A DNA stretch of 64,000 nt from an uncultured Chlorobiaceae bacterium (GTDB taxonomy: Bacteria > Bacteroidota > Chlorobiia > Chlorobiales > Chlorobiaceae). Shown piece by piece: positions 49,981 through 63,020 of the stretch. Location of the stretch: positions 30,226 through 94,225 of the forward strand of contig CAIPMW010000058.1 of assembly GCA_903866255.1 (NCBI GenBank), in the 5' to 3' direction. The notes below the pieces were generated by a model, which searched no databases, was not told the origin of the DNA, and saw only the letters and a list, made by a program, of their open reading frames with translations. The position numbers and the translations under genes are program-made. The stretch's first letter is position 1, and each line of letters starts with the position of its first letter.

Positions 49981-51273
49981 ATGAGTAATACACTTTCACG
50001 CAGAGATTTCAGTAAGCTTCTTCTTTCGGGTGTTGCGGGATCGGCGCTTGGTCTTTTTGGCACTTCGACGAATGCGTTTGCCTCTACGAAAAGGGTTGTA
50101 ATTATAGGGGGTGGTTTTGGGGGTGCTACAGCGGCCAAATATTTGAGAAAACTGGACCCATCTATCCAGGTTACACTTGTTGAGCCAAAGGCGGTTTTTT
50201 ATACCTGTCCATTAAGCAACTGGGTGCTGGGCGGCCTGAAAACCATGGATGATATTGCTCATACTTATGCGGCACTCAAAAGTAAGTATCAGGTCAATAT
50301 TGTTCCAGATGTTGTTACAGGCATTGATGTGGTAAAAAACATGGTCAAACTGAAAAACGGTAAAACGCTGGGTTACGATCGATTGATTGTTGCGCCTGGT
50401 ATTGATTTCAAATACGATTCCATTGAGGGTTACAGTGAAAATGTTGCCAACACTCAAATGCCTCATGCCTGGCAGGCTGGTTCACAGACAATTCTGCTGC
50501 ACAAACAACTGCTTGACATGAAGAATGGAGGCAAGGTGTTTATCTGTGCGCCGGCAAATCCTTTCAGGTGTCCGCCCGGACCGTATGAACGGGCCAGTCT
50601 GATTGCCGCTTACCTTAAGGCCGCAAAGCCGCAATCGAAGGTTATTATTTTCGATGCAAAGGATAAGTTCTCCAAACAGGGATTGTTCAAGAAGGGATGG
50701 GATCGGCTTTACCCTGGCATGATTGAGTGGCGTTCTGTCGCCCTTGGTGGAAAGGTTCTTAAGGTTGATGCCGGAGCCATGACGATTACCACCGAATTGG
50801 GTGTTGAAAAAGGAGATGTTATCAACATCATACCTCCACAGAAAGCGGGTAAAATAGCCTTTGATGCTGCTCTTACCGATGCAACAGGATGGTGCCCGAT
50901 TAATCCTGTCTCCTTTGAGTCAACCCTTCACCCAGGAATTCACGTGATCGGTGACGCCTCTATTGCTGGAGCGATGCCGAAATCAGGATTTGCTGCGAGC
51001 AGTCAGGGTAAAGTTGCCGCTGCCGCGATTGTTCGACTATTTCAGGGCAAGGTTCCTGCCGCTCCTTCGCTGGTCAATACCTGCTACAGCCTTCTTGCAT
51101 CGAACTATGGAGTTTCAGTTGCAGGAGTGTACAAGCTTGCTGTTGATGGTATTATTGAAATCAAGGGTGCCGGTGGTTTGACTCCATTGGATGCTGATGA
51201 CAACCAACTTAATCAGGAAGCAATGTTTGCTCAGGGTTGGTACCAGAATATCTGTCAGGATATCTGGGGATAA
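49981..51273 (+). CDS. fccB: Sulfide dehydrogenase flavoprotein subunit FccB
   Basis: A 430-residue flavoprotein that oxidises sulfide. A Tat signal ([15 protein letters not shown]) is followed by the FAD-binding [17 protein letters not shown], then [14 protein letters not shown] with the first redox Cys and [13 protein letters not shown] with another, and the second FAD site [19 protein letters not shown]. Such cysteines form the sulfide-reactive disulfide in this family. AGGAG before the ATG is well spaced. With fccA it forms periplasmic FccAB, typical of green sulfur bacteria. Confidence 0.93.
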   Translation: MSNTLSRRDFSKLLLSGVAGSALGLFGTSTNAFASTKRVVIIGGGFGGATAAKYLRKLDPSIQVTLVEPKAVFYTCPLSNWVLGGLKTMDDIAHTYAALKSKYQVNIVPDVVTGIDVVKNMVKLKNGKTLGYDRLIVAPGIDFKYDSIEGYSENVANTQMPHAWQAGSQTILLHKQLLDMKNGGKVFICAPANPFRCPPGPYERASLIAAYLKAAKPQSKVIIFDAKDKFSKQGLFKKGWDRLYPGMIEWRSVALGGKVLKVDAGAMTITTELGVEKGDVINIIPPQKAGKIAFDAALTDATGWCPINPVSFESTLHPGIHVIGDASIAGAMPKSGFAASSQGKVAAAAIVRLFQGKVPAAPSLVNTCYSLLASNYGVSVAGVYKLAVDGIIEIKGAGGLTPLDADDNQLNQEAMFAQGWYQNICQDIWG

Positions 51274-51294
51274 TGTGTTGACTCACGCAATTTA

Positions 51295-51333
51295 AGCGCA
51301 AAAAGCACTGCGTGATGCCGTGCTTTTTGCGCT
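51295..51333. terminator. Hairpin after fccB
   Basis: A 14-bp perfect stem (AGCGCAAAAAGCAC paired with GTGCTTTTTGCGCT) around an 11-base loop, 22 bases past the fccB stop. No T-run follows on the plus strand, so termination efficiency is unclear, but the position fits the end of the sulfur operon. Confidence 0.7.
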
Positions 51334-51444
51334 ATCCTGCCATAATTCTCGTCGTTTACTGCCCTGTGCAGATTGTTAGCTAATCAATACCTCATTTTAT
51401 ATATTGGCACAACTATTTCTTTCGAGTGTAACGAGATGCCATAA

Positions 51445-53292
51445 ATGAAAAATAAACGTTTCAACCTTCTCCTTATTATTGTTGTCACTCTTGTGTCATT
51501 GTGGTCGTTGTGGCCAACATGGCGCGACTACTCACTGTCCAAACAGATCAATGGTTTTGGGTCGGCACAGGACAGTTTGAAGTATGCACTGAGTCACCGC
51601 GAAGAGATTGAGGAGGCTCGTAAAAAGAGTCTGAAGCTCGGTCTCGATTTGAGAGGGGGGATGCATTTGGTCATGGAGGTCGATCAGGTTGATCTGTTTG
51701 AACAGAAAGCATGGAATAAGGATCCAAAGTTTATCGCTATCATGCAAGCGGTGAGGGCAAGTGCCGCCAGGAGTGATGCACGGATTATTGACCTGCTACT
51801 CGCTGAATTCAAAAAAGACAATATTCGTCTGAGCCGATATTTTTATGATATCCGCAACAGCGATCAGGAGATCGTTTCAAAATTGGAGAAGGAGTCTGTT
51901 GATGCCCTGAGTCGTGCAAAGGAGATTATCCGAAATCGTATCGATCAGTATGGTGTTGCGGAACCGGTCATTACGACACAGGGAAGCAGGAAAATTATTA
52001 TTGAGCTTCCCGGTGTTTCCGACGAAAACCGTGTGAGAAATCTGTTGAAAGGCACTGCCAAGCTTGAGTTCAGGCTTCTTCGTGAACCTGAAGTGATGGT
52101 AAGGACACTTGACAGAATCAACTCTTTCCTTGTACAGAACAGTACTGTTCCAAAAGTGTCTCCTGTGCCGGATTCATCATCAGTTGCTGCAGCCTCTTTG
52201 CCTGGGTCAGAAAAAGTGGCCCAGGCAGGCATGTCGACAGCCTCCAACCCACTCTATGATGTGGTGGGTCTTTCCCAGAACGGTACTGCCTATACTTCAG
52301 AACGGACAAGGGAGTATGTTTTGTCTTTGCTGCGGCGCAGCGATATACAGGCGCTGCTGCCAATGGACAGTGAACTGCTTTTTGCGGCCAAGCCTGATAT
52401 TGGCAAGGGCGGGGAAAAGCTTTACACCATCTACCTTGTCAAAAAGGGCCCGGAACTGACAGGGGGTGTCATTACAGAGGCAAAGGCGACCTTTGGTTCT
52501 CAGGGGGTGCAGCCAGAGGTCTTGATGTCAATGAACACTGAAGGAACGTCGAAATGGGCTCGAATTACCGGCGCCAATATTGGTAAGCGCATTGCTATTG
52601 TTCTTGATGGGGTTGTCTACAGTGCTCCTGTTGTACAGTCAAAAATTCCCAATGGTAATTCAGTGATCAATGGTATTGAAAGCCTTGAAGAGGCGAAAGA
52701 TCTTGAAATTGTGCTCAAAGCAGGTGCGCTTCCTGCCCCTGTCAGAATTACTGAGGAACGGAGCGTCGGTCCATCACTTGGCGCTGATTATATTCGTGCT
52801 GGCATACAGTCACTCGCCTGGGCTTTTTTTGCTGTATCTGTCTTTATGCTTGTCTATTACAAAAAAGCGGGTATTGCTGCCAATATAGCGCTTGTTCTCA
52901 ATATCCTGATTGTCCTTTCGGTACTTGCTGGCTTCAACGCATCCCTTTCGTTGCCAGGTATTGCCGGTATCGTGCTTACCATTGGTATGGCGGTTGATGC
53001 CAATGTGCTGATCTATGAGAGGATACGCGAAGAGCTTGCAGAGGGAAAGGGAGTGCTTGCTGCGGTCACACAGGGTTATGATCGAGCCTTTTCATCAATT
53101 CTTGATTCGCATGTTACAACCTTGTCAGCAGCTTTTCTGCTCTATACTTATGGTATCGGTCCTATTCAGGGATTTGCCGTAACGTTGATGATTGGAACAT
53201 CGGCAAGCTTGTTTACGGCAATTGTGGTGACCAGGGAGATCTTCCATCTGCTTCTCGCCAAAAATCTTATGACAGAAAAAAGTTTCGGTTAA
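51445..53292 (+). CDS. secD: Protein translocase subunit SecD
   Basis: A 615-residue RND-like export motor using the proton gradient. It has an N-terminal helix, the D1 motif [14 protein letters not shown], the P1 domain with [12 protein letters not shown], and six-helix region including [26 protein letters not shown]. An insert of low-complexity Ser/Ala (about 235-265) lies in the periplasmic domain. secF follows 21 bases later. Confidence 0.96.
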   Translation: MKNKRFNLLLIIVVTLVSLWSLWPTWRDYSLSKQINGFGSAQDSLKYALSHREEIEEARKKSLKLGLDLRGGMHLVMEVDQVDLFEQKAWNKDPKFIAIMQAVRASAARSDARIIDLLLAEFKKDNIRLSRYFYDIRNSDQEIVSKLEKESVDALSRAKEIIRNRIDQYGVAEPVITTQGSRKIIIELPGVSDENRVRNLLKGTAKLEFRLLREPEVMVRTLDRINSFLVQNSTVPKVSPVPDSSSVAAASLPGSEKVAQAGMSTASNPLYDVVGLSQNGTAYTSERTREYVLSLLRRSDIQALLPMDSELLFAAKPDIGKGGEKLYTIYLVKKGPELTGGVITEAKATFGSQGVQPEVLMSMNTEGTSKWARITGANIGKRIAIVLDGVVYSAPVVQSKIPNGNSVINGIESLEEAKDLEIVLKAGALPAPVRITEERSVGPSLGADYIRAGIQSLAWAFFAVSVFMLVYYKKAGIAANIALVLNILIVLSVLAGFNASLSLPGIAGIVLTIGMAVDANVLIYERIREELAEGKGVLAAVTQGYDRAFSSILDSHVTTLSAAFLLYTYGIGPIQGFAVTLMIGTSASLFTAIVVTREIFHLLLAKNLMTEKSFG

Positions 53293-53313
53293 TATTTCAA
53301 GACGTTTGAATCA

Positions 53314-54249
53314 ATGAGGATCTTTCAGAGGACCAGTTTCAACTTTATCAAGCATCGCAAAATTGCTTACGGTTTTTCTATCATTCTGCTTGTTGCCGGT
53401 ATGCTGTCGCTCGCGATAAAAGGGCTGAATTATGGCATTGATTTCAGGGGCGGTTCAGAGGTTGTGATACGGTTTGAGAAAAATGCAGATGTCGGGCAGA
53501 TTCGTTCAGTTCTTGATGCTGCCGGTGTTTCTGGTACCCTGAAGCAGTACGGAATGGATCGTTCATTTCTGTTCAGCACCGTTTTTCAGGGAGATACCGG
53601 GCAACTCAAGTCACTGGTGTCCAACGCTCTCCATGAACGAATCAAGGGGAATCCTCACGAGATTGTCCGCATTGATGCTGTCGGTCCAAGCATAGCCTCT
53701 GACCTTAAATGGTCGGCCATCAAGGCACTTCTGGCTTCGCTTCTTGCGATTCTTCTTTATGTAGGAATAAGGTTTGAAATCAAATTTGCAACAACCGGTG
53801 TGATTGCCATTTTTCACGATATTCTCACTGTTCTTGGCTTATTCAGTATACTTGGTGGGCTGTTTTCTTTTATGCCGCTTGAGATGGATCAGAGCATTAT
53901 AGCGGCCTTTCTGACGATAGCAGGTTACTCAATTACCGATACTGTAGTGGTTTATGATCGTATCAGGGAAAGAATACGGGGTCAGAAACCATCTGAATAC
54001 GAAAGGATTTTTAATGAGAGTATGAACCAGACGCTCAGTCGGACAATCATAACTTCAGGAACGGTTCTGCTCTCTGTTTTTGTCCTTTTTATTTTTGCTG
54101 GCCCTGCTATCAGGGGCTTTGCCTTTGCAGTTTTTGCCGGAATTATCATTGGCACCTACTCATCGATCTTTGTTGCAGCTCCTCTTGTCTATGACTGGCT
54201 TCATCTGACGAAAAGTTCTGTTCGCCTGAGAGGGAGTAAAACCGCCTGA
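53314..54249 (+). CDS. secF: Protein translocase subunit SecF
   Basis: A 311-residue partner of SecD. It has GIDFRGGSEVVIRF (D1-equivalent), the membrane core with IAGYSITDTVVVYDRIRE and SRTIITSGTVLLSVFVLF, and six helices. Length and motif order are typical. Confidence 0.96.
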   Translation: MRIFQRTSFNFIKHRKIAYGFSIILLVAGMLSLAIKGLNYGIDFRGGSEVVIRFEKNADVGQIRSVLDAAGVSGTLKQYGMDRSFLFSTVFQGDTGQLKSLVSNALHERIKGNPHEIVRIDAVGPSIASDLKWSAIKALLASLLAILLYVGIRFEIKFATTGVIAIFHDILTVLGLFSILGGLFSFMPLEMDQSIIAAFLTIAGYSITDTVVVYDRIRERIRGQKPSEYERIFNESMNQTLSRTIITSGTVLLSVFVLFIFAGPAIRGFAFAVFAGIIIGTYSSIFVAAPLVYDWLHLTKSSVRLRGSKTA

Positions 54250-54344
54250 GTATTTTCTGGTATAATACAGAGGTAAAAATAGACCGATATATTGCTCCTG
54301 TGAGATGAACGCAGCATTACAACCTAATATTGACAAGACATGTT

Positions 54345-57686
<3,342 letters not shown>

Positions 57687-57690
57687 TCAT

Positions 57691-58083
57691 TCAGGAGCTT
57701 GCCCAGAAGGCATCTTTGAAATGTTCAACGGTGAAGGCACTAATCCTGTTTCCATCCATATTCTTGATCAGAATGGCTATGACATCGAATCGGCAGTCAG
57801 TTTCGATGTTGTCAGTTACGGTGAGGTAAGCTTGTGCCGCTTTGACGATCTCCCGCTGTTTTTGTGGTGTTACAGCTTCTGCAGGGTGCCCTTTCGTAGA
57901 GGAGAATCGGGTTTTGACCTCAACAAAGCAGAGTGTTTTATGGTGCAGGGCAATGATATCAATCTCATTCCGGTGAAACCGATAATTGCGTCTCATGATG
58001 TTATATCCTTTGCTGCCGAGGTAGTCTGCGGCAATCTGCTCCCCCTCCGGTCCGAGCAGGTACGGGTCGTAGGCAATTTTCAT
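57691..58083 (-). CDS. YraN/UPF0102-family nuclease-like protein
   Basis: A 130-residue protein with the UPF0102 pattern [22 protein letters not shown] and [21 protein letters not shown]: the E..D...EVK set is the restriction-nuclease-like metal site. Function is not established. The ATG overlaps the rnhB stop (ATGA), tying it to rnhB; an earlier in-frame ATG would overlap rnhB further. Confidence 0.88.
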   Translation of the reverse strand: MKIAYDPYLLGPEGEQIAADYLGSKGYNIMRRNYRFHRNEIDIIALHHKTLCFVEVKTRFSSTKGHPAEAVTPQKQREIVKAAQAYLTVTDNIETDCRFDVIAILIKNMDGNRISAFTVEHFKDAFWASS

Positions 58084-58700
58084 GGCTTTTCGCCCAGTTG
58101 GCGAAGCTTGAAACTCAGACGGTGAATCGGGCACCGTCCGTACGTCCTGATTGCTGCAACGTGTGCCCTGGTGGCGTAGCCTGCATGGCGTTCAAAGCCG
58201 TAGTGCGGGTATTGCGCCCCGTATGCCACCATCAGCTCGTCCCGGTGTGTTTTGGCCAGTACTGATGCTGCCGCAATCGAAAAGACCTTTGCGTCGCCCT
58301 TCACAATGGTTTCAAAAGGAATGGGCAGGTTGCTTTTGAACCTGTTGCCATCCACAAGAAGGAGTTGTGGCGTTGTTGAGATCCCATCAACAGCCTTGTT
58401 CATGGCAAGCATGGTTGCCTGAAGGATGTTGATGGTGTCGATGGTGTCGTGCTCAACAGCAGCGATAGCCCAGCTTATGGCAGCTTTTCGGATTGCAGGG
58501 GCAAGAAGGTTTCTCTCGTTCGCAGTGAGTTTTTTGGAATCATCCAGCATCTCAAGCAGTGTCCCTTCAGGCTTGAACCAGCGCGGGAAGAGCACTGCCG
58601 CCGCTATCACCGGTCCGGCAAGAGGGCCCCGGCCAGCCTCGTCAATGCCGCAGATCAACCCGGTATGCTGCCACAGGGGCCATTCGTAGTCGGTGTTCAT
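58080..58700 (-). CDS. rnhB: Ribonuclease HII
   Basis: Removes RNA from DNA-RNA hybrids and single ribonucleotides. The first catalytic block is [15 protein letters not shown] (Asp, Glu), then DDSKKL, and the later Asp lies in LLVDGNRF, with [16 protein letters not shown] completing the site. 206 residues, typical length. Confidence 0.96.
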   Translation of the reverse strand: MNTDYEWPLWQHTGLICGIDEAGRGPLAGPVIAAAVLFPRWFKPEGTLLEMLDDSKKLTANERNLLAPAIRKAAISWAIAAVEHDTIDTINILQATMLAMNKAVDGISTTPQLLLVDGNRFKSNLPIPFETIVKGDAKVFSIAAASVLAKTHRDELMVAYGAQYPHYGFERHAGYATRAHVAAIRTYGRCPIHRLSFKLRQLGEKP

Positions 58701-58928
58701 GGGTGTGGAGTGCTATTGTTACTTTTTTCCATCAAGAATATCAGAGAGAAGGTATTTGCTATTTTACTTCTGAATTTCTTTTATTTGTTGCATGCCATGG
58801 TAGTATACCGCATTTATGGTATGCAAAATACCCTTAAATGGTGATTTACAATGTGCGCACTTTTGGTGATGTTGACTATCGATGGTAACAGATCACCATA
58901 GTTATTCTTCACTTTACAGGCGACATTT

Positions 58929-59126
58929 ATGGCAAACTCAATTTCAGTATGGTATTCGGTCATCCTTCAGTGGGCTCAGGTTTCAACGGAGTCGGTACGT
59001 ATAAACTATCCAGACCCGAAAAAGCTGCGATCCGATCGTACTGGTATCAAAGTACCTGTTTTATCCCCTGAAGATGAAATTATCAGCCAAATGTCAAAAG
59101 AGTATCCCTCGCTGTTCATGACATAG
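58929..59126 (+). CDS. Short hypothetical ORF
   Basis: A 65-codon ORF starting ATG in a 415-base stretch between rnhB and the convergent DUF2461 gene. The protein has a normal residue mix (KKLRSDRTGIKVPVLSPEDE) but no motif that I recognise, and AGGCG seven bases before the start is only a weak ribosome site. It overlaps the end of the next gene by 11 bases. It could be a gene remnant or chance ORF. The rest of this gap shows nothing recognisable. Confidence 0.25.
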   Translation: MANSISVWYSVILQWAQVSTESVRINYPDPKKLRSDRTGIKVPVLSPEDEIISQMSKEYPSLFMT

Positions 59127-59802
59127 ACAATAGCGCCCGGTTCAGAAAGTGTACCATCGGGCTGACTGCCCTGAAAACATGGGACAGCTCGTCCACAAAT
59201 CCCGGGTCAGTGACCTCATGGTCAGCGAAAAACCGTTGGGTGTAATACCCTTTGAACTTCAGGTACTCCACTGCTGGATTGCTGCTCTCATATCCTTTCG
59301 GAGGCCTGATCAATTTACCTGAAGGGAGCGCTCCTGCCGGAAACTGTGCAGTGAATGCCTTGTCGGCCAGAATGGCCTGCCACTCTCCGAAATGGTCATC
59401 AATCTCCCTCCTTGTCTGCTCCAGAACGACTGCTTCGGGCATGTAGATACCCCCTCCGGCAAACGAACCCTCCGGTTCGAGATGGAGGTAATAGCCGCCC
59501 CAAGGGCTTTTTCTACCACCTTTGTTGATAAAGGCAAAGAAGTTTGTCTTGTAGGGCGACTTCTCTTTTGAAAACCGGATATCGCGGTTGATGCGCATGA
59601 TGCAGCTCTTTGGATCAATATGCGATGTGGCAATATCTCCGTCAAACCCGGAAATTCCCGCAAGAAGCTGCACCACAGTCTCAAGCATCTCACCATAAGC
59701 ATGCTGATATTCAGGTTTGTGTTCTCCGAACCAGCCCCGGTTATTATTGGCTTTCAGGTCACGAAGAAAGGCAAGGGTTGCATCGGTAAGCATGGGACGC
59801 AT
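59116..59802 (-). CDS. DUF2461 domain-containing protein
   Basis: A 228-residue protein matching the DUF2461/TIGR02453 family: FLRDLKANNNRGWFGEHKPEY, MRINRDIRFSKEKSPYKTNF, GGYYLHLEPEGSFAGGGIYMP and VTDPGFVDEL. The family occurs widely in bacteria and fungi, with no known activity. Length and motifs look complete. Confidence 0.88.
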   Translation of the reverse strand: MRPMLTDATLAFLRDLKANNNRGWFGEHKPEYQHAYGEMLETVVQLLAGISGFDGDIATSHIDPKSCIMRINRDIRFSKEKSPYKTNFFAFINKGGRKSPWGGYYLHLEPEGSFAGGGIYMPEAVVLEQTRREIDDHFGEWQAILADKAFTAQFPAGALPSGKLIRPPKGYESSNPAVEYLKFKGYYTQRFFADHEVTDPGFVDELSHVFRAVSPMVHFLNRALLSMS

Positions 59803-60019
59803 AGTTTGCGTTATGAAAAAGATATTATTCGGAGAAGTTACGCAGTATTTCTGTCTTTTGAAAGAGGGTTGTCCTGAACAGGCGACTCTGTTGAGGGGAT
59901 GAGGCTGGTGAGAAGGTCCATAAAAAGCCAGCTTATGGATGTATTGTACTCTATTTTATGCGTATCTGCCCTTGCATCGTATTTCAGGAAAAGCTATTAC
60001 CCTGAGATCAACGGCATTT

Positions 60020-60334
60020 TTATTTTCGTTTTGTACGTATCAGGCTTCCGGGCGAGCAATGAAACTGATTGCTGAACACCCTGCTAAAGTGTTTCACGTG
60101 TGAGTAGTACAGTCGTGTTGCAATCGCCTTCAACGAGAGGTCGGTACCGAGAATAGCCCCATGAGCCTCATTGAGCCCCAGTTCATTAATAGAGAGGTAG
60201 GTAGATTTACCATACCTCTTTTTGAATTCAAGCCCAGGCATTTGTGCTGGCATATTGTACTTCATCGCCAGTTCATGAAGCATAGGGAGCTTTCCCTCAG
60301 GCAGGAGCGGTTTTTCATGAATATCATTCAGCAC
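60020..60334 (-). pseudogene. AraC-family regulator, C-terminal DNA-binding half only
   Basis: The 104-residue reading frame is an AraC/XylS HTH domain: LPMLHELAMKYNMPAQMPGLEFKKRYGKS covers the first helix-turn-helix, and LSLKAIATRLYYSHVKHFSRVFSNQFHCSPG the second, with the conserved SHVxHFSRxFxxxFxCSP pattern. Full AraC proteins have an N-terminal sensor of 150 or more residues. The frame continues only about 15 codons above the GTG before a TGA, so the sensor is missing. GAGGAG lies right against the GTG, so a bare DNA-binding domain could still be made. Confidence 0.65.
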
Positions 60335-60439
60335 CTCCTCTATGCTTTTTTGTACCTGCCTATTTGACGTTATTTGTCAACTGAATTTACTTTGATGACT
60401 AAATATGAGCTGCTCAACAGGTTGCTACATCCGGTATGA

Positions 60440-60706
60440 TGGTACCTTGAGTGTAAAATAGCGCAGCACGGCATCTCTGAAGATGCCCGGCGGATGGTAT
60501 CGGCGTTTGTAAATCGTGCGGTTGGGACTCTGGTCTTTGGTGTTAAAGAAACTCAGGGGAGTCTGGAGATTGTTGATGGCCTTGAGATGCTGACGAAAAA
60601 AGATTCTGGGTTGTTACTGCATCACATTGGCATTTGTTGCTTGCGAGAATACATTCAGTCAAAGAATAAAATGTTATGTTTGACAGCTATTTCTATGGTT
60701 CAATGA
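60440..60706 (+). pseudogene. Schlafen AlbA_2-domain (ATP-binding) protein fragment
   Basis: Read in one frame from just after a TGA, the protein is WYLECKIAQHGIS then EDARRMVSAFVNRAVGTLVFGVKE. The LExK followed by SAFxNxxGGTLxxGV pattern is the AlbA_2 (AAA_4) domain of transcription-regulator-like proteins. The N-terminal start and everything after about residue 60 of the domain are missing. An ATG at 60494 opens a 70-codon ORF inside it, but the domain begins upstream, so this is a remnant. Confidence 0.5.
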
Positions 60707-60736
60707 TGTTTTAAAACATAAGGAGGGTAACAGGAT

Positions 60737-61480
60737 ATGAAAGGCAAAGTTGCATTGGTTACGGGCGCAAGCCGGGGTATAGGCCGGGCTACGGCCAAAC
60801 TGCTCGCCGCTGAAGGTGCTGCTGTTGCGGTGAACTATTTTCAGAGCGAAAGCGCGGCGATCGCTGTTGTCGAGGAAATCATCAAAGCTGGCGGCAGGGC
60901 ACACGCCGTCAGGGCGGATGTCCGTAACGAGGAGCAGGTGCGGTTGATGGTCGGAGAGGTGGAAAAAAGCCTCGGTCCGGTCAACCTTCTGGTCAGCAAC
61001 GCTGCGATTGGCTTTCCTGTAAAACCTTTGACACAATTTTCCTGGAATGAATTCGAAGCAAAGCTTTGCGGAGAGCTCAAATCGGTATTTTTCTGTTGTC
61101 AGGCGGTGCTGCCAGGGATGATCGAGAGGAGGTCGGGATGCATCATTGCCATTTCAAGCACCCTTTCGCGCCACTCATCTCCGGGGTTCATTGCCCACTC
61201 CACGGCGAAATCGGGCCTTGATGCCTTCGTCCGCTCTCTTGCAGAGGAGGTTGGCCCCTTCGGCATACGCGTCAACGTGGTTGCCCCCGGCCTTACGTTG
61301 ACCGATGCTACCTCCTGGTTACCCGAAGAACAGAAAGCGATGATGGCAGATATGACACCCCTGAAGCGGGTTGCCCTCCCGGAAGATGTAGCCGGAGCCG
61401 TGCTTGCAATGGCTTCTGACCACAACCGATTCGTGACGGGCTGCTATATCCCTGTCTCGGGAGGGATGCTGATGCTGTGA
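60737..61480 (+). CDS. SDR-family oxidoreductase with altered active-site Tyr
   Basis: A 247-residue classical short-chain dehydrogenase. NAD(P) binding is TGASRGIGRATAKLLAAEG, with NAAIG and AISST (Ser of the triad); the FabG-like end is CYIPVSGGMLML. The usual YxxxK catalytic motif reads HSTAK in IAHSTAKSGLDAF, so Tyr is replaced by His, while Lys is kept. AGGAGG (60721-60726) is ten bases before the ATG, a strong ribosome site. It may be a divergent enzyme or a non-catalytic one. Confidence 0.88.
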   Translation: MKGKVALVTGASRGIGRATAKLLAAEGAAVAVNYFQSESAAIAVVEEIIKAGGRAHAVRADVRNEEQVRLMVGEVEKSLGPVNLLVSNAAIGFPVKPLTQFSWNEFEAKLCGELKSVFFCCQAVLPGMIERRSGCIIAISSTLSRHSSPGFIAHSTAKSGLDAFVRSLAEEVGPFGIRVNVVAPGLTLTDATSWLPEEQKAMMADMTPLKRVALPEDVAGAVLAMASDHNRFVTGCYIPVSGGMLML

Positions 61481-61702
61481 TGGCCTATTACTCTCCCGTA
61501 CTCGAAGAAGCGCTTCTTTGAGCACGGGGCATTGCTCACGATAGTGTCAGTCAACAAGCCAATAATTTGTTCAGCGCATTGCCAGAGACGCGAAGCTATG
61601 GAATGTCAATTTCCCAATGGAAGATGATTTGTACAACACCTGCATAAAAGGTAAATTCCCGAAGAATAGCCTGATTTTACAGTAATCAACAAGCGGGGTG
61701 AG

Positions 61703-62128
61703 ATGATGAAAGCCGTGGTTTCACTCAAGAGTGGGGTTACCCCTTTATGCAGTAGAGTTGCGCTGCCGCCGATTAACCCTCTGTCTGAATTGCGGAAAAT
61801 CAATGAGATGAAAATCCGTGATTTTGCCAAGCTCTTGCCTGGATGGGATGGTTATGGCGCGTTGCCGATACCTGGCGTTGTGATTACAAGAGCACTCGCT
61901 GTCATCAGTAAACTGAAGGAGCAACCTTTATACGTTTTTCCATCCGCAAGAGAGACAATTCAGTTTGAGTATGATATTGCTGATACATCATTGGAAATAG
62001 AGATTGGCGAGAAGAGCGTGGAATTTTTGTCTGTTGAAGGAAATGTTACGGATGAGTGGGTCAGTTCTGACATCAACGATCTCTTTCGTGTCATTGACGA
62101 GTTCCACTCTAAAGCCAAGATTTTATGA
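61703..62128 (+). CDS. Hypothetical protein with WDGYGA motif, first of a coupled pair
   Basis: A 141-residue protein. The stretch LLPGWDGYGALPIPG and then VFPSARETIQFEYDIADTSLEIEI resemble a widespread family of unknown function (WDGYGAxPI ... GxIQxEY ... LEIEI) that often sits before a small partner gene. ATGA overlap with the next gene shows translational coupling. The first 20 residues are less conserved-looking; Met2 or a later start is possible. Function not known. Confidence 0.65.
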   Translation: MMKAVVSLKSGVTPLCSRVALPPINPLSELRKINEMKIRDFAKLLPGWDGYGALPIPGVVITRALAVISKLKEQPLYVFPSARETIQFEYDIADTSLEIEIGEKSVEFLSVEGNVTDEWVSSDINDLFRVIDEFHSKAKIL

Positions 62129-62349
62129 ATCCTGAACGTATTGAAAGCGGAGAGGTTTTGTTCAGAGCTGTTCAGCAGCATCCTGATCTTTGGAGAGGCG
62201 ACAGGCCGTCCTCTTTGCTCTTCAGAAATACTGCCGGGGTGTCGGTGGACAGAGATGGAGAGCGTTCGGTAGCGGATATTTGTGAATTTATAAAGTCAAA
62301 TCTGTCGGCATACAGATTGAAAGCTGTGGTGTCCGTAACAGCCGCATGA
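62125..62349 (+). CDS. Small hypothetical partner protein, probably truncated by a stop codon
   Basis: A 74-residue protein (ALFRAVQQ-like LFRAVQQHPDLWRG, then GVSVDRDGERS and a C-terminal LKAVVSVTAA). FR..(G)VSVDR is a pattern I associate with second genes after WDGYG proteins. It stops at TGA, but the same frame stays open another 33 codons (CQDIGVLAIPKRGHFF...) that look like a continuation, so the gene may be interrupted by a nonsense mutation. Coupled to the preceding gene by ATGA. Confidence 0.55.
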   Translation: MNPERIESGEVLFRAVQQHPDLWRGDRPSSLLFRNTAGVSVDRDGERSVADICEFIKSNLSAYRLKAVVSVTAA

Positions 62350-62451
62350 TGTCAGGATATTGGTGTTCTTGCCATTCCAAAACGCGGCCATTTCTTCCCG
62401 TCAACTTTTCCGCACCGCTTCAAGGCCAGTTCATCAACCACTCTTATATGA

Positions 62452-62699
62452 TATTGTGCCTTTCTTTGCCACTATTTATGCTCAGTTTACCATTATTTTT
62501 TGCTATAAAAATGCGACTATAGTAGTAATATCTGTTCTGTGAGAAAAACAGGTTTCTTCGTATCGGGTTATGCAAACATGCCTGATGGGGTTTGAACGAT
62601 GTCATTATCAAATGTGATTTTGTGCATCATGCGCTCCTTTTTCGGAAAGTAATTTTTTTTGAATAGTTCCCATAAATGCTAACTTCGAGAGTGTGGGCC
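62452..62699. other. Spacer before the HigBA-like pair
   Basis: Apart from the readthrough tail of the preceding gene, I see no gene here. The sequence is AT-rich around 62490-62530 (TTTGCTATAAAAATGCGACTATAGTAG), which may include a promoter for the toxin-antitoxin pair, but no -35/-10 pair is convincing. Confidence 0.3.
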
Positions 62700-63020
62700 A
62701 TGAACTATGAACTTGAATATTTCCACCCTCGAATTAAAGAGGAGATTAACCGTTGGCCGAAAAGTACACTGGCGGACTATAAACGGTTGGCGGGACTGTT
62801 GATCGAGTTTGGGCCAAACATGAGAATGCCGCACTCAAAAGCTATGGGGCGCGGGCTCTTTGAACTGAGAGCCAGAGGAAAAGATGGCATCGGGAGAGCT
62901 TTTTTCTGTTACATGAGGAACAAACGGATTGTGATTCTGCACGCATTTATAAAAAAAACACAAACCACACCTCAACGAGAACTGGACATTGCATATAAAC
63001 GAATGAACGAGGTCAAATAA
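62700..63020 (+). CDS. HigB-like toxin of the Gp49/DUF891 (RelE-related) family
   Basis: A 106-residue protein beginning MNYELEYFHPRIKEEINRWP. The core GRGLFELRARGKDGIGRAFFCY and then RIVILHAFIKKTQTTPQRELDIAYKRM are the signature of phage-derived Gp49-like proteins (LWELR...G..R.FF ... I.LLHgF.KKtqKtP..Ei..A..R), which are ribosome-dependent mRNA-cutting toxins in HigB-type pairs. The start at the second Met is chosen because the preceding eight residues (MLTSRVWA) are not family-like. Its stop overlaps the antitoxin ATG by one base. Confidence 0.85.
   Translation: MNYELEYFHPRIKEEINRWPKSTLADYKRLAGLLIEFGPNMRMPHSKAMGRGLFELRARGKDGIGRAFFCYMRNKRIVILHAFIKKTQTTPQRELDIAYKRMNEVK

Noticed and set aside
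60090..60105. Third parS-like word TGTTTCACGTGTGAGT
   Set aside because: It matches only the left 11 bases of the parS consensus; four of the last five differ, and it lies in the AraC fragment's coding frame.
62347..62349. TGA in the WDGYG partner gene as a selenocysteine codon
   Set aside because: No SECIS-like hairpin was seen just downstream and the protein is not a known selenoprotein; a nonsense mutation is simpler.
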